NCBI RefSeq assembly: GCF_900230285.1
Contig: NZ_OCNK01000001.1
Location: forward strand, 1,240,001 to 1,304,000
Length of the DNA: 64,000 bases
From: Blastococcus haudaquaticus
GTDB lineage: Bacteria > Actinomycetota > Actinomycetes > Mycobacteriales > Geodermatophilaceae
Reading direction: 5' to 3'
The notes beneath the pieces are model-generated. The model saw only the letters and a program-made list of their open reading frames with translations. It did no database searches and had not been told where the DNA came from. Numbering within the stretch: the first letter of the stretch is position 1; every line of letters starts with the position of its first letter. Position numbers and translations under genes: made by a program. Shown here one piece after another: positions 22,093 through 30,653 of this stretch.

Positions 22093-23501
22093 CAGCCGGC
22101 CTCGCGGCAGGTCACCCCAGGCTCGGACGACGCCGTCGTCCGGGCCGGCGTGGTGGGGGACGCGCTGACCTCGCCGGGCACCGGCTCGGTGGGCACCGAG
22201 TCGGTGGGCACCGGCGCCGCCGTGGGGTCGGGGGTCGGCGTGGGGGTGGGCGCCTGGCTCGGCGAGGGCTGGGTCGACCCCGTGCTGGAGCACACCGGCA
22301 GCCGCTGGTCGCGCAGGGCGTCGAGGATGCGGTCGGCGTCGGCAGCGCCGTCGGCGGTGATGCCGCCGCGGACCCGGCTGCGGGCGGCCGGCGTGAGATC
22401 CGTCAGCGCCATCCCGCTGTCCCGGTCGAGCTCGAAGAAGTCGAAGCCCGCGATCGAGACGTCGAGCCCCCGGAACACGGCGACCTGGTCCTCGTCGCCG
22501 CCGGCGTCCACACCGACGAACCAGTGCCCGAGGGCCCACACGTACGTACCCACAGCTCCCGCCACGAGCACGACGAGGACTGCCACCGCCACGAGGAGGA
22601 GTCGGAGCGGGCGGCGGCGGGCGGAGGAGCCGCCGCCCGGCGGCGGTGTCGGTGGGGGCGGTGACTGGGGCTGCGGATCGGCCAGGGCAGCGCGTCCGGC
22701 GGCCGAGCGGGCGTCGACCTGGCGCTGGCCGATGTTGTCGCCGGCGGCGCCGTCGATCACGGGGTCCAGCCGGCCGCGGCCGCCGGTGTCCTCGACGACG
22801 TCGGCCACGATCACCGTGATGTTGTCCGGCCCACCGCTGCGCAGTGCGAGCTCGATCAGCCGGTCGGCCGTGGACTGCGGGTCGGGGTCCTGGAGCGCCT
22901 CGGCGATGGTCTCCTCGCTCACGACACCGGAGAGTCCGTCGGAGCAGAGCAGATAGCGGTCGCCGTCGCGGACCTCCCGCATCGAGAGGTCCGGCTCGAC
23001 CTCCTGGCCGTTGAGGGCCCGCAGGAGCAGCGAGCGCTGCGGGTGGCTGTTGGCCTCCTCGGCGGTGATCCGGCCGTCGTCGATCAGCGTCTGCACGAAC
23101 GTGTCGTCGTGGGTGATCTGGGAGAGCTGGCCGTCGCGCACCAGGTAGGCGCGCGAGTCGCCCACGTGGCAGAGGGCGAGCCGGCCGCCGGCGAACAGGA
23201 TCGCGGTGAGCGTCGTCCCCATGCCCTCGAGCTGGGGGGACTCGCGGATGACCTCGCGCAGGTGCTCGCTGCCCTCGAAGACGGCCTCGCGCATGGACTG
23301 GAGCATGTCGCCGGACGGCGTGTCGTCGTCCAGGTGCTCCAGGGCGGCGATGACGACCTTGCTGGCGACGTCGCCCGCGGCGTGCCCGCCCATGCCGTCG
23401 GCCACGGCGAGCAGCCGTGGGCCGGCGTAGACGGAGTCCTGGTTGTTGCCGCGGATCAGGCCGCGGTCCGAGCGCGCCGCATACCTCAGGACGAGGCTCA
23501 T
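22092..23501 (-). CDS. pstP: membrane PP2C Ser/Thr phosphatase PstP
   Basis: A 469-residue phosphatase that reverses PknA/PknB phosphorylation. The PP2C domain fills the first 240 residues, with metal ligands in NNQDSV (Asp22) and ADGMGGHAAG (Asp35), HVGDSRAYL and CSDGLSG, ending with GGPDNITVIV. A membrane helix (LRLLLVAVAVLVVLVAGAVG) follows, then an extracellular region and a Pro/Thr tail. Start ATG at 23501. It heads the tightly overlapped pstP-rodA-pbpA-pknA set. Confidence 0.96.
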   Translation of the reverse strand: MSLVLRYAARSDRGLIRGNNQDSVYAGPRLLAVADGMGGHAAGDVASKVVIAALEHLDDDTPSGDMLQSMREAVFEGSEHLREVIRESPQLEGMGTTLTAILFAGGRLALCHVGDSRAYLVRDGQLSQITHDDTFVQTLIDDGRITAEEANSHPQRSLLLRALNGQEVEPDLSMREVRDGDRYLLCSDGLSGVVSEETIAEALQDPDPQSTADRLIELALRSGGPDNITVIVADVVEDTGGRGRLDPVIDGAAGDNIGQRQVDARSAAGRAALADPQPQSPPPPTPPPGGGSSARRRPLRLLLVAVAVLVVLVAGAVGTYVWALGHWFVGVDAGGDEDQVAVFRGLDVSIAGFDFFELDRDSGMALTDLTPAARSRVRGGITADGAADADRILDALRDQRLPVCSSTGSTQPSPSQAPTPTPTPDPTAAPVPTDSVPTEPVPGEVSASPTTPARTTASSEPGVTCREAG

Positions 23502-23525
23502 GCATCCACCTCGCTGGCGCTCGGG

Positions 23526-23539
23526 GGGCGCATGCGCCC
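23526..23539. promoter_or_regulatory. 14-bp palindrome between fhaB and pstP
   Basis: GGGCGCATGCGCCC is a perfect dyad in the 73-bp gap upstream of pstP. It could be a regulator site; nothing else supports this. Confidence 0.3.
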
Positions 23540-23574
23540 GGTTGCTGTCCTCATGTCGGAGTCGGCACGTCGTC

Positions 23575-24039
23575 TCACGTGCGCAGCTCCAGGGCAGTCT
23601 GCCCGATGCGGATCGGCTGACCGGGACCGACCAGGAGAGGGCCCTGGACGCGCTGCTGGTCCAGGTAGGTCCCGTTGGTGGATCCGAGGTCCTCCACGTA
23701 CCACTGACCTCCCCGGTTGGTCAGCCGCGCGTGGCGGGAGCTGGCGAAGTCGTCGGTGAGGACGAGGGTCGAGTCGTCGGCCCGGCCGATGAGGATCGGC
23801 TGGTCGCCCAGCGTGATCTTCGTGCCGGTCAGCGGGCCGGCGGTGACGACCAGGGTCTTGGGTCCGCGCTGGCCGCGCTTGCGGCCGACCGCCGCGGCGG
23901 CCCGCGGGGGGACCGACGCGACCCGCCCGGTCCGGCCGCCGAAGAGGTCGGCCCGGACCACGCGGAAGGCCGCGAAGATGAAGAGCCACAGGAGCAGCAG
24001 GAATCCGAAGCGGAAGACCTGCAGGACGATCTCGCTCAC
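23575..24039 (-). CDS. fhaB: FHA-domain membrane protein FhaB (FipA)
   Basis: A 154-residue protein with one N-terminal membrane helix (VFRFGFLLLLWLFIFAAFRVV) and a C-terminal FHA domain that binds phosphothreonine. FHA signature residues are visible: LIGRADDSTLVL, the SSRHARL block and GSTNGTYLDQQRV. It is a known partner of PknA/PknB in mycobacteria, linking the kinases to the elongation or division machinery. It lies 16 bp downstream of fhaA. Confidence 0.95.
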   Translation of the reverse strand: MSEIVLQVFRFGFLLLLWLFIFAAFRVVRADLFGGRTGRVASVPPRAAAAVGRKRGQRGPKTLVVTAGPLTGTKITLGDQPILIGRADDSTLVLTDDFASSRHARLTNRGGQWYVEDLGSTNGTYLDQQRVQGPLLVGPGQPIRIGQTALELRT

Positions 24040-24055
24040 CGAGCGGCCAGTCTGC

Positions 24056-24892
24056 TCACTGGCCCTCCTGGCGGTACACCAGCACCGAGTGGCCGATCCG
24101 GATGACGTCTCCGTCGGAGAGGGCGTGCCGGTTGACGCGGCGGCCGTTGACCAGCGTGCCGTTGGTCGAGCCCAGGTCCTCGACGGTCGCGGTGCCGCCG
24201 TCCAGGACCACGTCGACGTGCTTGCGGCTGACGCCGGTGTCCGGGAGGCGGATGTCGGCCTCGGTGCCGCGGCCGATCACGTTCCGGCCGGTGGACAGCT
24301 CGTGCCGGGTGCCGGGGCCGTCGACGACGAGGACGTGGGTGTAGCCGGGGCGGCTGCCCGCGCGGCCGGTGAACGACGGGCCCTGCTTGCCGGTGTCGGT
24401 GGCGTTCGCGCGTCCGCGCAACGGCGGGAGCGGGGGGAGCGGCGGCAGGGGCGGGTGCGCGCCGGTCGCGGGACGCGGAGGAGCGGCGACGGCGAGGTCG
24501 TCGCGCGCCGGCGGGCGGGCCGGGTCGGCGACGTGCGAGCTGACCTCGAAGACGCCGGTCGGCAGGTCGGTGTCCTGCTCCAGCCGGACGGTGACCTTGT
24601 CGAAGACCTGGTAGCCCTCGTCGTCGATGTGCTCGGCCACCATGTCGGCGAGCTCGGCGGCGAGCTGGTCCGACCACTGGCCGAGGTGCTCGAAGTCGGT
24701 GGCGCCCAGGGTCACCACGTAGACGTTGGGGGCGAGGACGCGGCCCTCACCCATGACCGAGCGCTGCTCGTCGGCCTCGCGCTGGAGCGCCGTGGCGATC
24801 TCGGCCGGGTGGACCTTCCCCTTGAAGATGCGGGCGAACGCGAGCCCGACCATGCCCTCGAGGCGTCGCTCGAAGCGCTGCAGCACACCCAC
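24056..24892 (-). CDS. fhaA: FhaA: DUF3662 plus FHA domain protein
   Basis: A 278-residue cytoplasmic protein. The N-terminal DUF3662 domain (about 1-125) begins MGVLQRFERRLEGMVGLAFA. A Pro-rich linker with PPLPPL repeats follows, then a C-terminal FHA domain with NVIGRGTEADIRLP, VSRKHVDV and GSTNGTLVNGRRV. In mycobacteria FhaA binds phosphorylated MviN and kinase targets. It is shorter than mycobacterial FhaA because of a shorter linker. AAAGGAG lies upstream of the ATG. It is the first gene of the operon running to pknB. Confidence 0.95.
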   Translation of the reverse strand: MGVLQRFERRLEGMVGLAFARIFKGKVHPAEIATALQREADEQRSVMGEGRVLAPNVYVVTLGATDFEHLGQWSDQLAAELADMVAEHIDDEGYQVFDKVTVRLEQDTDLPTGVFEVSSHVADPARPPARDDLAVAAPPRPATGAHPPLPPLPPLPPLRGRANATDTGKQGPSFTGRAGSRPGYTHVLVVDGPGTRHELSTGRNVIGRGTEADIRLPDTGVSRKHVDVVLDGGTATVEDLGSTNGTLVNGRRVNRHALSDGDVIRIGHSVLVYRQEGQ

Positions 24893-25064
24893 AGTCGCTC
24901 CTTTGCGTCCGGCCGGTCGTCCACATGTGCCACCAGTGATCGTAGCCGGGACGTGGCTTCCCGACCGGCCGGTAACCCCGCGACTCCCCGGGCGTCACTT
25001 TCGGCACGGCCGCCGTCGACGGGGGAACGACCCACCCCCCGGCCGGGTCACGGCCCCTGGCTGC

Positions 25065-25070
25065 TAATCT
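25065..25070 (+). promoter_or_regulatory. possible -10 element for tRNA-Leu
   Basis: TAATCT lies 13 bp before the mature tRNA-Leu start, a fitting place for a -10 box. The -35 region is not clear. Confidence 0.4.
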
Positions 25071-25082
25071 CGTCGGGCGCCA

Positions 25083-25165
25083 GGGCAAGTGGCGGAATGG
25101 CAGACGCGCACGGTTCAGGTCCGTGTGTCCGAAAGGACGTGGGGGTTCAACTCCCCCCTTGCCCA
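25083..25165 (+). tRNA. tRNA-Leu (CAG)
   Basis: An 83-nt class II tRNA with acceptor stem GGGCAAG/CTTGCCC, anticodon loop TTCAGGT (anticodon CAG), a variable arm GTGTCCGAAAGGACGT and T-arm GGGGGTTCAACTCCCCC. The 3' CCA is not encoded. Same position as leuT after fhaA in mycobacteria. Confidence 0.96.
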
Positions 25166-25180
25166 CCCAGAACGACCAGC

Positions 25181-25213
25181 ACCCCGTCCACCGGTTCGCC
25201 CGGAGGGCGGGGT
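25181..25213 (+). terminator. hairpin terminator after tRNA-Leu
   Basis: Stem ACCCCGTCCACCGG against CCGGAGGGCGGGGT (two mismatches) around a TTCGC-type loop, 16 bp after the tRNA. Confidence 0.65.
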
Positions 25214-25226
25214 CTCCTGTTCTCCC

Positions 25227-25270
25227 GGGGCGGTCTGCTTCCTGGGGCGATCTGCTTGCCGGGGCGATCA
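25227..25270 (+). repeat. 17-bp tandem repeat, about 2.5 copies
   Basis: GGGGCGGTCTGCTTCCT is followed by GGGGCGATCTGCTTGCC and then GGGGCGATCA. The last partial unit includes the stop codon of the DUF1707 gene on the minus strand. Confidence 0.6.
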
Positions 25271-25723
25271 GCGCAGCGCGGGAGGGCCGTCCGGCTCGTC
25301 GTCGCGCCGGGTAAGGGTCTGAGCCAGCAGCACCGCACCCCAGGGGCCGATGACCCAGACCGGCCAGAAGTAGAGGAACTGCCAGCTGGCCAGCGAGGTC
25401 GCGGCCCAGATGACCAGCACGATCAGCGACGTCGTGACCCAGGACCGCCACGAGTGCGGATCGGCGTCCCAGCCCCCGTGGGACCCGACGTGCGCGGGCG
25501 CCGGAGCAGGGACCGGCGCCGCGGCCGGACGCGCTGCGAGGCCGGTCGGGGGCAGGTCGGCGGTGATCTCCTCGAGCTCGCCGTAGGTCTTCGCCCCGTA
25601 GACCCGCGACAGCCGGTCGTCGTACTCGTCGACGGTCAGCCGGCCGGCGGACATGTGCTGGCCGAGGACGGTCGCGACGGCGGCGCGGTCGGCGTCGGCG
25701 GCGCGGAGGTGGGGCTCGGGCAT
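25268..25723 (-). CDS. DUF1707 domain protein with two membrane helices
   Basis: A 151-residue protein. The first 60 residues form the DUF1707 (SHOCT-like) domain: LRAADADRAAVATVLGQHMSAGRLTVDEYDDRL and YGELEEITADLP (read in parts). An Ala/Pro linker leads to two membrane segments, TTSLIVLVIWAATSLASWQF and FWPVWVIGPWGAVLLAQ. Such proteins are abundant in actinobacteria and their role is unknown. The ATG at 25723 is chosen because the domain starts right there; a longer frame from 25783 adds unrelated residues. Confidence 0.85.
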   Translation of the reverse strand: MPEPHLRAADADRAAVATVLGQHMSAGRLTVDEYDDRLSRVYGAKTYGELEEITADLPPTGLAARPAAAPVPAPAPAHVGSHGGWDADPHSWRSWVTTSLIVLVIWAATSLASWQFLYFWPVWVIGPWGAVLLAQTLTRRDDEPDGPPALR

Positions 25724-25814
25724 CGGGGTTCTCCTGGGGCGGGGGTGTCCCCAGTCTCGTCCGCACGACCCGTCCGGGTCCACTGACGGACGTCACGGCT
25801 TCCCCGTGCGTTCG

Positions 25815-26294
25815 TCAGGTGCGAGCGGTCCGCGTCAGCCCGGTCTCCGGCCGCCACGACGTGACCACCAGGGCGGTCCTCGCCTCGTCCAGTGCCACGA
25901 GCACCACCTGGTCGAGCTCCACCCGGAACAGCTCGAACCCCATGTGCCCGGCCGCCACCCCCGCCGCGCGCGCGAAGTCGGCGCGCTCGCCCGGGTCGGT
26001 GACCGGGACCGCGCGACCGCCGAGCTTCGCGTCGGACTCGAACGCGTCGGGTTCCGGGCTGCCGCTGTGCAGCATGAAGCGCGGGTCGCGGCGCAGGTCG
26101 GTGAACTTCACGGAACCGGGCATGCCGGCCAGCCACGGCTCGCCCTCGACGAAGTCCATCTCGATGCCGCTGATCCGCGGTGAGCCGTCGCGGCGGAGGG
26201 TGGCGAGGTACTTGTGCCGGCGCGCGTCGAAGGCGGCGCGCACCCGGGCGGCGAACTCCGGTTCCTGGCTCTGGACGTCGGCGAACGTGGCCAT
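25815..26294 (-). CDS. pyridoxamine 5'-phosphate oxidase family (PPOX) flavin/F420-binding protein
   Basis: A 159-residue split-barrel protein. KYLATLRRDGSPRISGIEMDF is the flavin or F420-binding entry of the PPOX superfamily, followed by WLAGMPGSVKFTDLRRDPRF. Substrate and cofactor are not determined by the sequence. The ATG at 26294 (MATFADV) is taken over one 5 codons upstream since the family normally starts there. It lies 36 bp downstream of the acyl-CoA dehydrogenase stop and may be co-transcribed with it. Confidence 0.82.
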   Translation of the reverse strand: MATFADVQSQEPEFAARVRAAFDARRHKYLATLRRDGSPRISGIEMDFVEGEPWLAGMPGSVKFTDLRRDPRFMLHSGSPEPDAFESDAKLGGRAVPVTDPGERADFARAAGVAAGHMGFELFRVELDQVVLVALDEARTALVVTSWRPETGLTRTART

Positions 26295-26330
26295 GGGGGC
26301 ACTGTGCACCGCGCCACCGGCACGTGGGGG

Positions 26331-27494
26331 TCAGCCGGTCGCGGGAGCCGCCTCCCGGGCCAGCGCCTTGCCGATGACCATCCGCTGGATCTGGTTCGTG
26401 CCCTCGAAGATCTGCATGACCTTCGCCTCGCGCATGTACCGCTCGGCCGGGAAGTCGCGGGTGTACCCGGCACCGCCCAGCACCTGGACGGCGTCCGTGG
26501 TCACCTTCATGGCCGCGTCGGTGGCCACGAGCTTGGCGATGCTCGCCTGCCGCCCGTACTCCTTGCCGGCGTCCCTGCGGCGAGCCGCGACCAGGTACAT
26601 GGCGCGGGCGGACTCCACCGCGGCGGCCATGTCGGCCAGCAGGAAGGCGACGCCCTGGTGGTCGACGATCGCGCGGCCGAACGCCTGCCGCTCCCGCGCG
26701 TAGGACACCGCCAGGTCGAGCGCGGACTGGGCGAGCCCGACGGCGACGGCGCTGACGCCGAGCCGCCCCGAGTCGAGTGCGGCCAGGGCGATCGACAGGC
26801 CGCGGCCGCGCTCGCCGACGAGCCGGTCAGCGGGCACCGGGACGTCGTCCAGCCGGACGGCGGCGGTGGTCGAGCCGGTGAGCCCCATCTTCTCCTCCGG
26901 CTGCGCGGCCGAGAAGCCGGCGAGGTCGGGGGTCAGGTGGAAGCAGGAAATCGCCCGCTCGCCGTCGTCCGGTGTGCGCAGGAAGGTCGAGTAGAAGTCG
27001 GCGTGTCCGCCATGGGTGACCCAGGCCTTCTCGCCGGAGGCCAGCCAGCCGTCGTCGGCCACCTTCGCGCTCGCGCGCATGGCGGCGGGGTCGGAGCCCG
27101 CGTGGGCCTCCGACAGGCAATAGGCGCCGAGCGTCTGCCCGCCGACCAGGTCCGGCAGCAGATCGCGGCGCTGGGCCTCGGTACCGAAGCGGTCGATCGG
27201 GAAGCAGGCGAGCGTGTGGACGCTGACGCCGAGCGCGACGCTCGCCCAGCGGGCCGCGAGTTCCTCGACCACCTGCAGGTAGACCTCGTAGGGCTGGCCA
27301 CCGCCGCCCACGTCCTCGCCGAAGGGGAGGCCCAGCAGGCCGGCGTCGCCGAGGGTGCGGAACACCTCCCGGGGGAAGCGCTCCTCGCGCTCGTACTGCG
27401 CGGCCCTGGGTGCGAGCTCGGCGTCGGCCAGCTCGCGGGTCAGCGCGAGCAGGTCGTGGGCCTCGGAGGTGGGCAGTTCGCGGTCGACCGGCAC
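26331..27494 (-). CDS. acyl-CoA dehydrogenase
   Basis: A 387-residue FAD-dependent acyl-CoA dehydrogenase. Signatures: YCLSEAHAGSD (signature 1), KAWVTHGGHAD, GLTGSTTAAVRLDDVPVP, and the C-terminal signature VQVLGGAGYTRDFPAERYMRE followed by the catalytic Glu in QIFEGTNQIQR. Length is normal for short/medium-chain members. The start is the GTG at 27494 just before PVDRELP; longer frames are antisense of the neighbouring genes. Divergent from the GNAT gene with only 60 bp between. No ETF or CoA ligase is nearby, so the substrate is unknown. Confidence 0.93.
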   Translation of the reverse strand: MPVDRELPTSEAHDLLALTRELADAELAPRAAQYEREERFPREVFRTLGDAGLLGLPFGEDVGGGGQPYEVYLQVVEELAARWASVALGVSVHTLACFPIDRFGTEAQRRDLLPDLVGGQTLGAYCLSEAHAGSDPAAMRASAKVADDGWLASGEKAWVTHGGHADFYSTFLRTPDDGERAISCFHLTPDLAGFSAAQPEEKMGLTGSTTAAVRLDDVPVPADRLVGERGRGLSIALAALDSGRLGVSAVAVGLAQSALDLAVSYARERQAFGRAIVDHQGVAFLLADMAAAVESARAMYLVAARRRDAGKEYGRQASIAKLVATDAAMKVTTDAVQVLGGAGYTRDFPAERYMREAKVMQIFEGTNQIQRMVIGKALAREAAPATG

Positions 27495-27554
27495 GGTGCT
27501 CCCTCGGGTCAGGCGGTACCGAGGAGGGTACGACGCGGTTGGCAGGATCCTCGC

Positions 27555-28088
27555 GTGCAGATCCACCAGGCGGAGTGGGACGACGACGACGTCCAGCGGC
27601 TGACGACCGAGCAGCAGGACGAGGTCCGGGCGCGGTACGGCGGCAGGGACGAGCCCGGCGCTCACCCCACGGCGGCCGACGTCGGCGTCGTCCTGGTGGC
27701 CCGGGACGACGACGGCACACCGCTCGGCTGCGGCGCTCTGCGCGACCTCGGCGGCGGGGTCGCCGAGGTGAAGCGGATGTACGTGGTGCCGGCCGCCCGG
27801 GGGCGCGGGGTGTCGAAGGCGGTGCTCGCCGGGTTGGAGGACGCCGCCCGCGAGCAGGGCTGGACGACGCTGCGCCTGGAGACCGGGCCGCTGCAGCCGG
27901 AGGCGATCGGTCTCTACGAGGGCGCCGGGTACCGGCCGATCGCGGCCTTCGGTGCCTACGTCGGCGATCCCGACGCCGAGGAGTCGCTCTTCCTGGAGCG
28001 CGTGCTGGAGGGCGGGACGCCTGCACCGGCGTCCCCGGCGCCCGCGGGTCACGCGCCCCGCGACTCCGCGACCCGCCTCATCCAGTAG
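27555..28088 (+). CDS. GNAT family N-acetyltransferase
   Basis: A 177-residue acetyltransferase. The CoA-binding motif A reads VKRMYVVPAARGRGVSKAVLAGLE, with the RGRGV loop, and the later ALGLYE-type motif appears as AIGLYEGAGYRPI. Start is GTG at 27555. The substrate is unknown. The C-terminal Ala/Pro tail overlaps the convergent proline dehydrogenase gene by 40 bp, so the last 13 residues may be dispensable. Confidence 0.88.
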   Translation: MQIHQAEWDDDDVQRLTTEQQDEVRARYGGRDEPGAHPTAADVGVVLVARDDDGTPLGCGALRDLGGGVAEVKRMYVVPAARGRGVSKAVLAGLEDAAREQGWTTLRLETGPLQPEAIGLYEGAGYRPIAAFGAYVGDPDAEESLFLERVLEGGTPAPASPAPAGHAPRDSATRLIQ

Positions 28089-28921
28089 CGGAACCAGTTC
28101 GCGCCGTACGGCACGTACACCCTCGTGGGGACGCCCCGCCGCGCCAGCCCGTCCAGGACGTCCGACCGGACGCCGAGCAACTGCTCGACGGTCACGGGAC
28201 CGTTCTGGAGCACAGCCTCCTGGAGCCGTCGGTCGTGGGTCGCCGCCGACCACGTCGCACCGGCACGGGACAGCCTCCGGGCGAGCTCCAGGTAGGCCAC
28301 GTCGGTGGGCTCGCCGTGCGGCCGCGCACCGGTTCCCTCCAGGTAGGCGCCCTTCACCAGACGGACGTGCACCCCGGCAGCGGCGAGCCGGTCGGCGTCC
28401 GCAGGGGAGCGGAGGAGGTTCGCCTGCACGGTCGCGCCCAGCCGGTCGGCGAGGCCGCGGGAGGCCACGCCGAGGACGCAGTCGAGGATCGCGTCGGTCC
28501 GGCCGGCATCCTCCGCGCCGACCTGGACCCGCCGGCCGCCCGGCAGCGCGTCGGCGATCGCCGCGAGGCGGTCCTCGGCGCCGGCGGGATCGACGTCGAC
28601 GGCCAGGTGGCTGAGGTCCACCGCGAGCCACACGTCGGCCGGCGCGGGCGGGAGCTCGGCGAGGAGGGCGTGGTACTCCCCGGCCACCCGGTCGGCCTCC
28701 GCCGGATCGTCCACCAGCTCGCCGAAGGCGTCGACGCTGACGCCGTGCCCGTGCGCGAGGAGCGCGGCGGCCACCGTTCGTGCCTCGCGGCTCGTGCGCC
28801 CCGCCACGTAGCGGGAGGCCGACAGCCACGCCCACCGTTCGCCGCCCGGTACCGAGCGCACCGCCCGCTCGAACGGGGCGCTGGTCGCAAGGCGGAACAA
28901 CACGGCACGGTCCAGGCGCAC
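28049..28921 (-). CDS. proline dehydrogenase (PutB type)
   Basis: Monofunctional FAD-dependent proline dehydrogenase of about 290 residues, oxidising proline to pyrroline-5-carboxylate. HVRLVKGAYLEG and VPYGANWFRYWMRRVAESRG are the characteristic PRODH motifs near the substrate and FAD. I use the GTG at 28921 (VRLDRAVLFRL), which matches where the family begins. A GTG at 28984 with GGAG upstream would add 21 residues and is possible. No P5C dehydrogenase gene is adjacent. The region upstream has an inverted repeat, GGTTG-N7-CAACC, near 28945-28961. Confidence 0.88.
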   Translation of the reverse strand: MRLDRAVLFRLATSAPFERAVRSVPGGERWAWLSASRYVAGRTSREARTVAAALLAHGHGVSVDAFGELVDDPAEADRVAGEYHALLAELPPAPADVWLAVDLSHLAVDVDPAGAEDRLAAIADALPGGRRVQVGAEDAGRTDAILDCVLGVASRGLADRLGATVQANLLRSPADADRLAAAGVHVRLVKGAYLEGTGARPHGEPTDVAYLELARRLSRAGATWSAATHDRRLQEAVLQNGPVTVEQLLGVRSDVLDGLARRGVPTRVYVPYGANWFRYWMRRVAESRGA

Positions 28922-29057
28922 GGCCGGATCATGCCAGGAGGAGATGTGGTTGTAGTCACCAACCAACGGGTGAATTCGCGCCACCGAGCTCCGAGGCCGA
29001 GCCGGACGTGTCGATGGGTCACGGACAACCTAATTGGCTCCGTCCTGTGAGGCTCCC

Positions 29058-30653
29058 ATGCAGCACCCCCCGCGTCCCACGACCCGCCTCGCCGATCTCC
29101 CCGTGGCCTGGAAGATCACGCTCACCGCCCTGTGCGGGCTCCTCGTCGCCGCCGTCGTCGGCACCCTCGGGCTGATCCGGATGAGCGCGCTGGACGACGC
29201 CACCGTGCACCAGAACCAGACGGCGCTGGCGCTGGAGGACCTCGAGACCGCCCGGTCGGCCTTCCTGACGGTGCGCCTGGACGCCTACGGCATCCTCTTC
29301 GCCGCCGATGACGCGCGTCCGGCCGCCGAGCAGAAGCTCGCCACCGACGACGCCGCCCTGGACACCGCCCTCGCCGGGTACCTCGGCAGCCCGCTGGCGA
29401 CGGACGGCGCGGCGGACCTGTCCGCGCTCGTCGGCGAGTACCGCGAACTGCGGGCCGGAGGGCTGCTCGCCGCGGCCCGGGCCGGCGACGTGCCCGCCTT
29501 CGAGGCCGCTCTGCCCGGCGTCCGCGACATCGGCGTCCAGACCCTGGATGCCCTCGCCGCCGCCTCGGGTGCCCAGCAGGACCAGGCGGCCGACGCCCTC
29601 GGTACGGCGCACCAGGAGTACGAGGACTCGCGCACGCTGCTCCTCGTCGTCCTCGGCGCCGGGCTGCTCGCGGCCCTGGTGGCCGCCTCCGCCGTCAGTC
29701 GCGCGATCACCCGCCCGCTCGCCCGGGTGCGGGACAGCCTGCGGGCCCTCGCGGCCGGCGACCTGACCCACGACCCGGCGGTGCACAGCGCCGACGAGCC
29801 GGGACAGATGGCCGCCGCCCTGAGGGAGGCGCAGGAGAGCCTGAGCGCCACGCTCAGCACGGTGACGGCCTCCGCCGCGTCGCTCACCGGCTCCGCCGCG
29901 GCACTGACGGCCGGTGGCACCCGGCTGGACGAGTCGGCGCACGCCATCGCCACCCAGGCCACGGCGAGCGCATCCCGCGCCGGGACGGTCAGCGAGAGCG
30001 TCCAGACCGCTGCCGACGGCGTGGAGGAGATGCGCGCCGCCATCGGCGAGATCGCGGTGAGCGCCAGCGCGGCCGCCTCGGTCACCGGCCGGGCGGTCCA
30101 GCAGGCGGTGGACGCGGCCGGACAGCTCGAGCGGCTGGGCGAGTCGACCGCGGGCATCAGCTCGAGCGTGCGGACCATCGCGTCCGTGGCCGGTCAGACC
30201 CACCTGCTCGCGCTCAACGCGACCATCGAGGCGGCGCGCGCCGGCGAGGCCGGCGCCGGCTTCGCCGTCGTGGCCGGCGAGGTCAAGGATCTCGCCCAGG
30301 AGACCGCGCAGGCCAGCCGGGAGATCGCCGAGCGGGTGCTGCACATCCAGACCGAGTCCGAGGCCACGGCCGGCGTCCTGGCCGAGATCATCGCCGTCAT
30401 CCGGCAGGTCGACGCGCTGCAGACCACCATCGCCGCGGCCGTCGAGGAGCAGACCGCGACGACGTTCACGATGGCGCAGAGCATCACGCAGGCAGCCGAC
30501 AGCACGACCGAGATCGCCGGCACGGCCGCCGCGGCCGCGGACACCGCCGCCAGCGTCACCGTCGACGCCGGTGGGGTGGCCGACGCCAGCCGGGCCCTCC
30601 AGGGCCTCGCCGAGCAACTCCGCACGCAGGTGGAGGCGTTCCGCACCCGGTGA
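29058..30653 (+). CDS. methyl-accepting chemotaxis protein
   Basis: A 531-residue transmembrane chemoreceptor. Helix 1 ([21 protein letters not shown]) and helix 2 ([20 protein letters not shown]) enclose a roughly 150-residue four-helix-type sensor. A HAMP domain follows ([23 protein letters not shown]). The signalling tip is conserved: [20 protein letters not shown] and [18 protein letters not shown]. No CheB/CheR pentapeptide is seen at the C-terminus. The ATG at 29058 starts 7 codons from the first helix region. No che genes are in the window, so the receptor must work with a system elsewhere. Confidence 0.95.
   Translation: MQHPPRPTTRLADLPVAWKITLTALCGLLVAAVVGTLGLIRMSALDDATVHQNQTALALEDLETARSAFLTVRLDAYGILFAADDARPAAEQKLATDDAALDTALAGYLGSPLATDGAADLSALVGEYRELRAGGLLAAARAGDVPAFEAALPGVRDIGVQTLDALAAASGAQQDQAADALGTAHQEYEDSRTLLLVVLGAGLLAALVAASAVSRAITRPLARVRDSLRALAAGDLTHDPAVHSADEPGQMAAALREAQESLSATLSTVTASAASLTGSAAALTAGGTRLDESAHAIATQATASASRAGTVSESVQTAADGVEEMRAAIGEIAVSASAAASVTGRAVQQAVDAAGQLERLGESTAGISSSVRTIASVAGQTHLLALNATIEAARAGEAGAGFAVVAGEVKDLAQETAQASREIAERVLHIQTESEATAGVLAEIIAVIRQVDALQTTIAAAVEEQTATTFTMAQSITQAADSTTEIAGTAAAAADTAASVTVDAGGVADASRALQGLAEQLRTQVEAFRTR

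Noticed and set aside
25815-27494. Acyl-CoA dehydrogenase and PPOX genes as part of a beta-oxidation operon
   Set aside because: No thiolase, hydroxyacyl-CoA dehydrogenase or ligase adjoins; the thiolase and enoyl-CoA hydratase in the window are far away and not linked.
28942-28953. AGGAGGAG followed by ATG on the plus strand
   Set aside because: The frame ends after three codons (ATG TGG TTG TAG), so the Shine-Dalgarno-like sequence is fortuitous.
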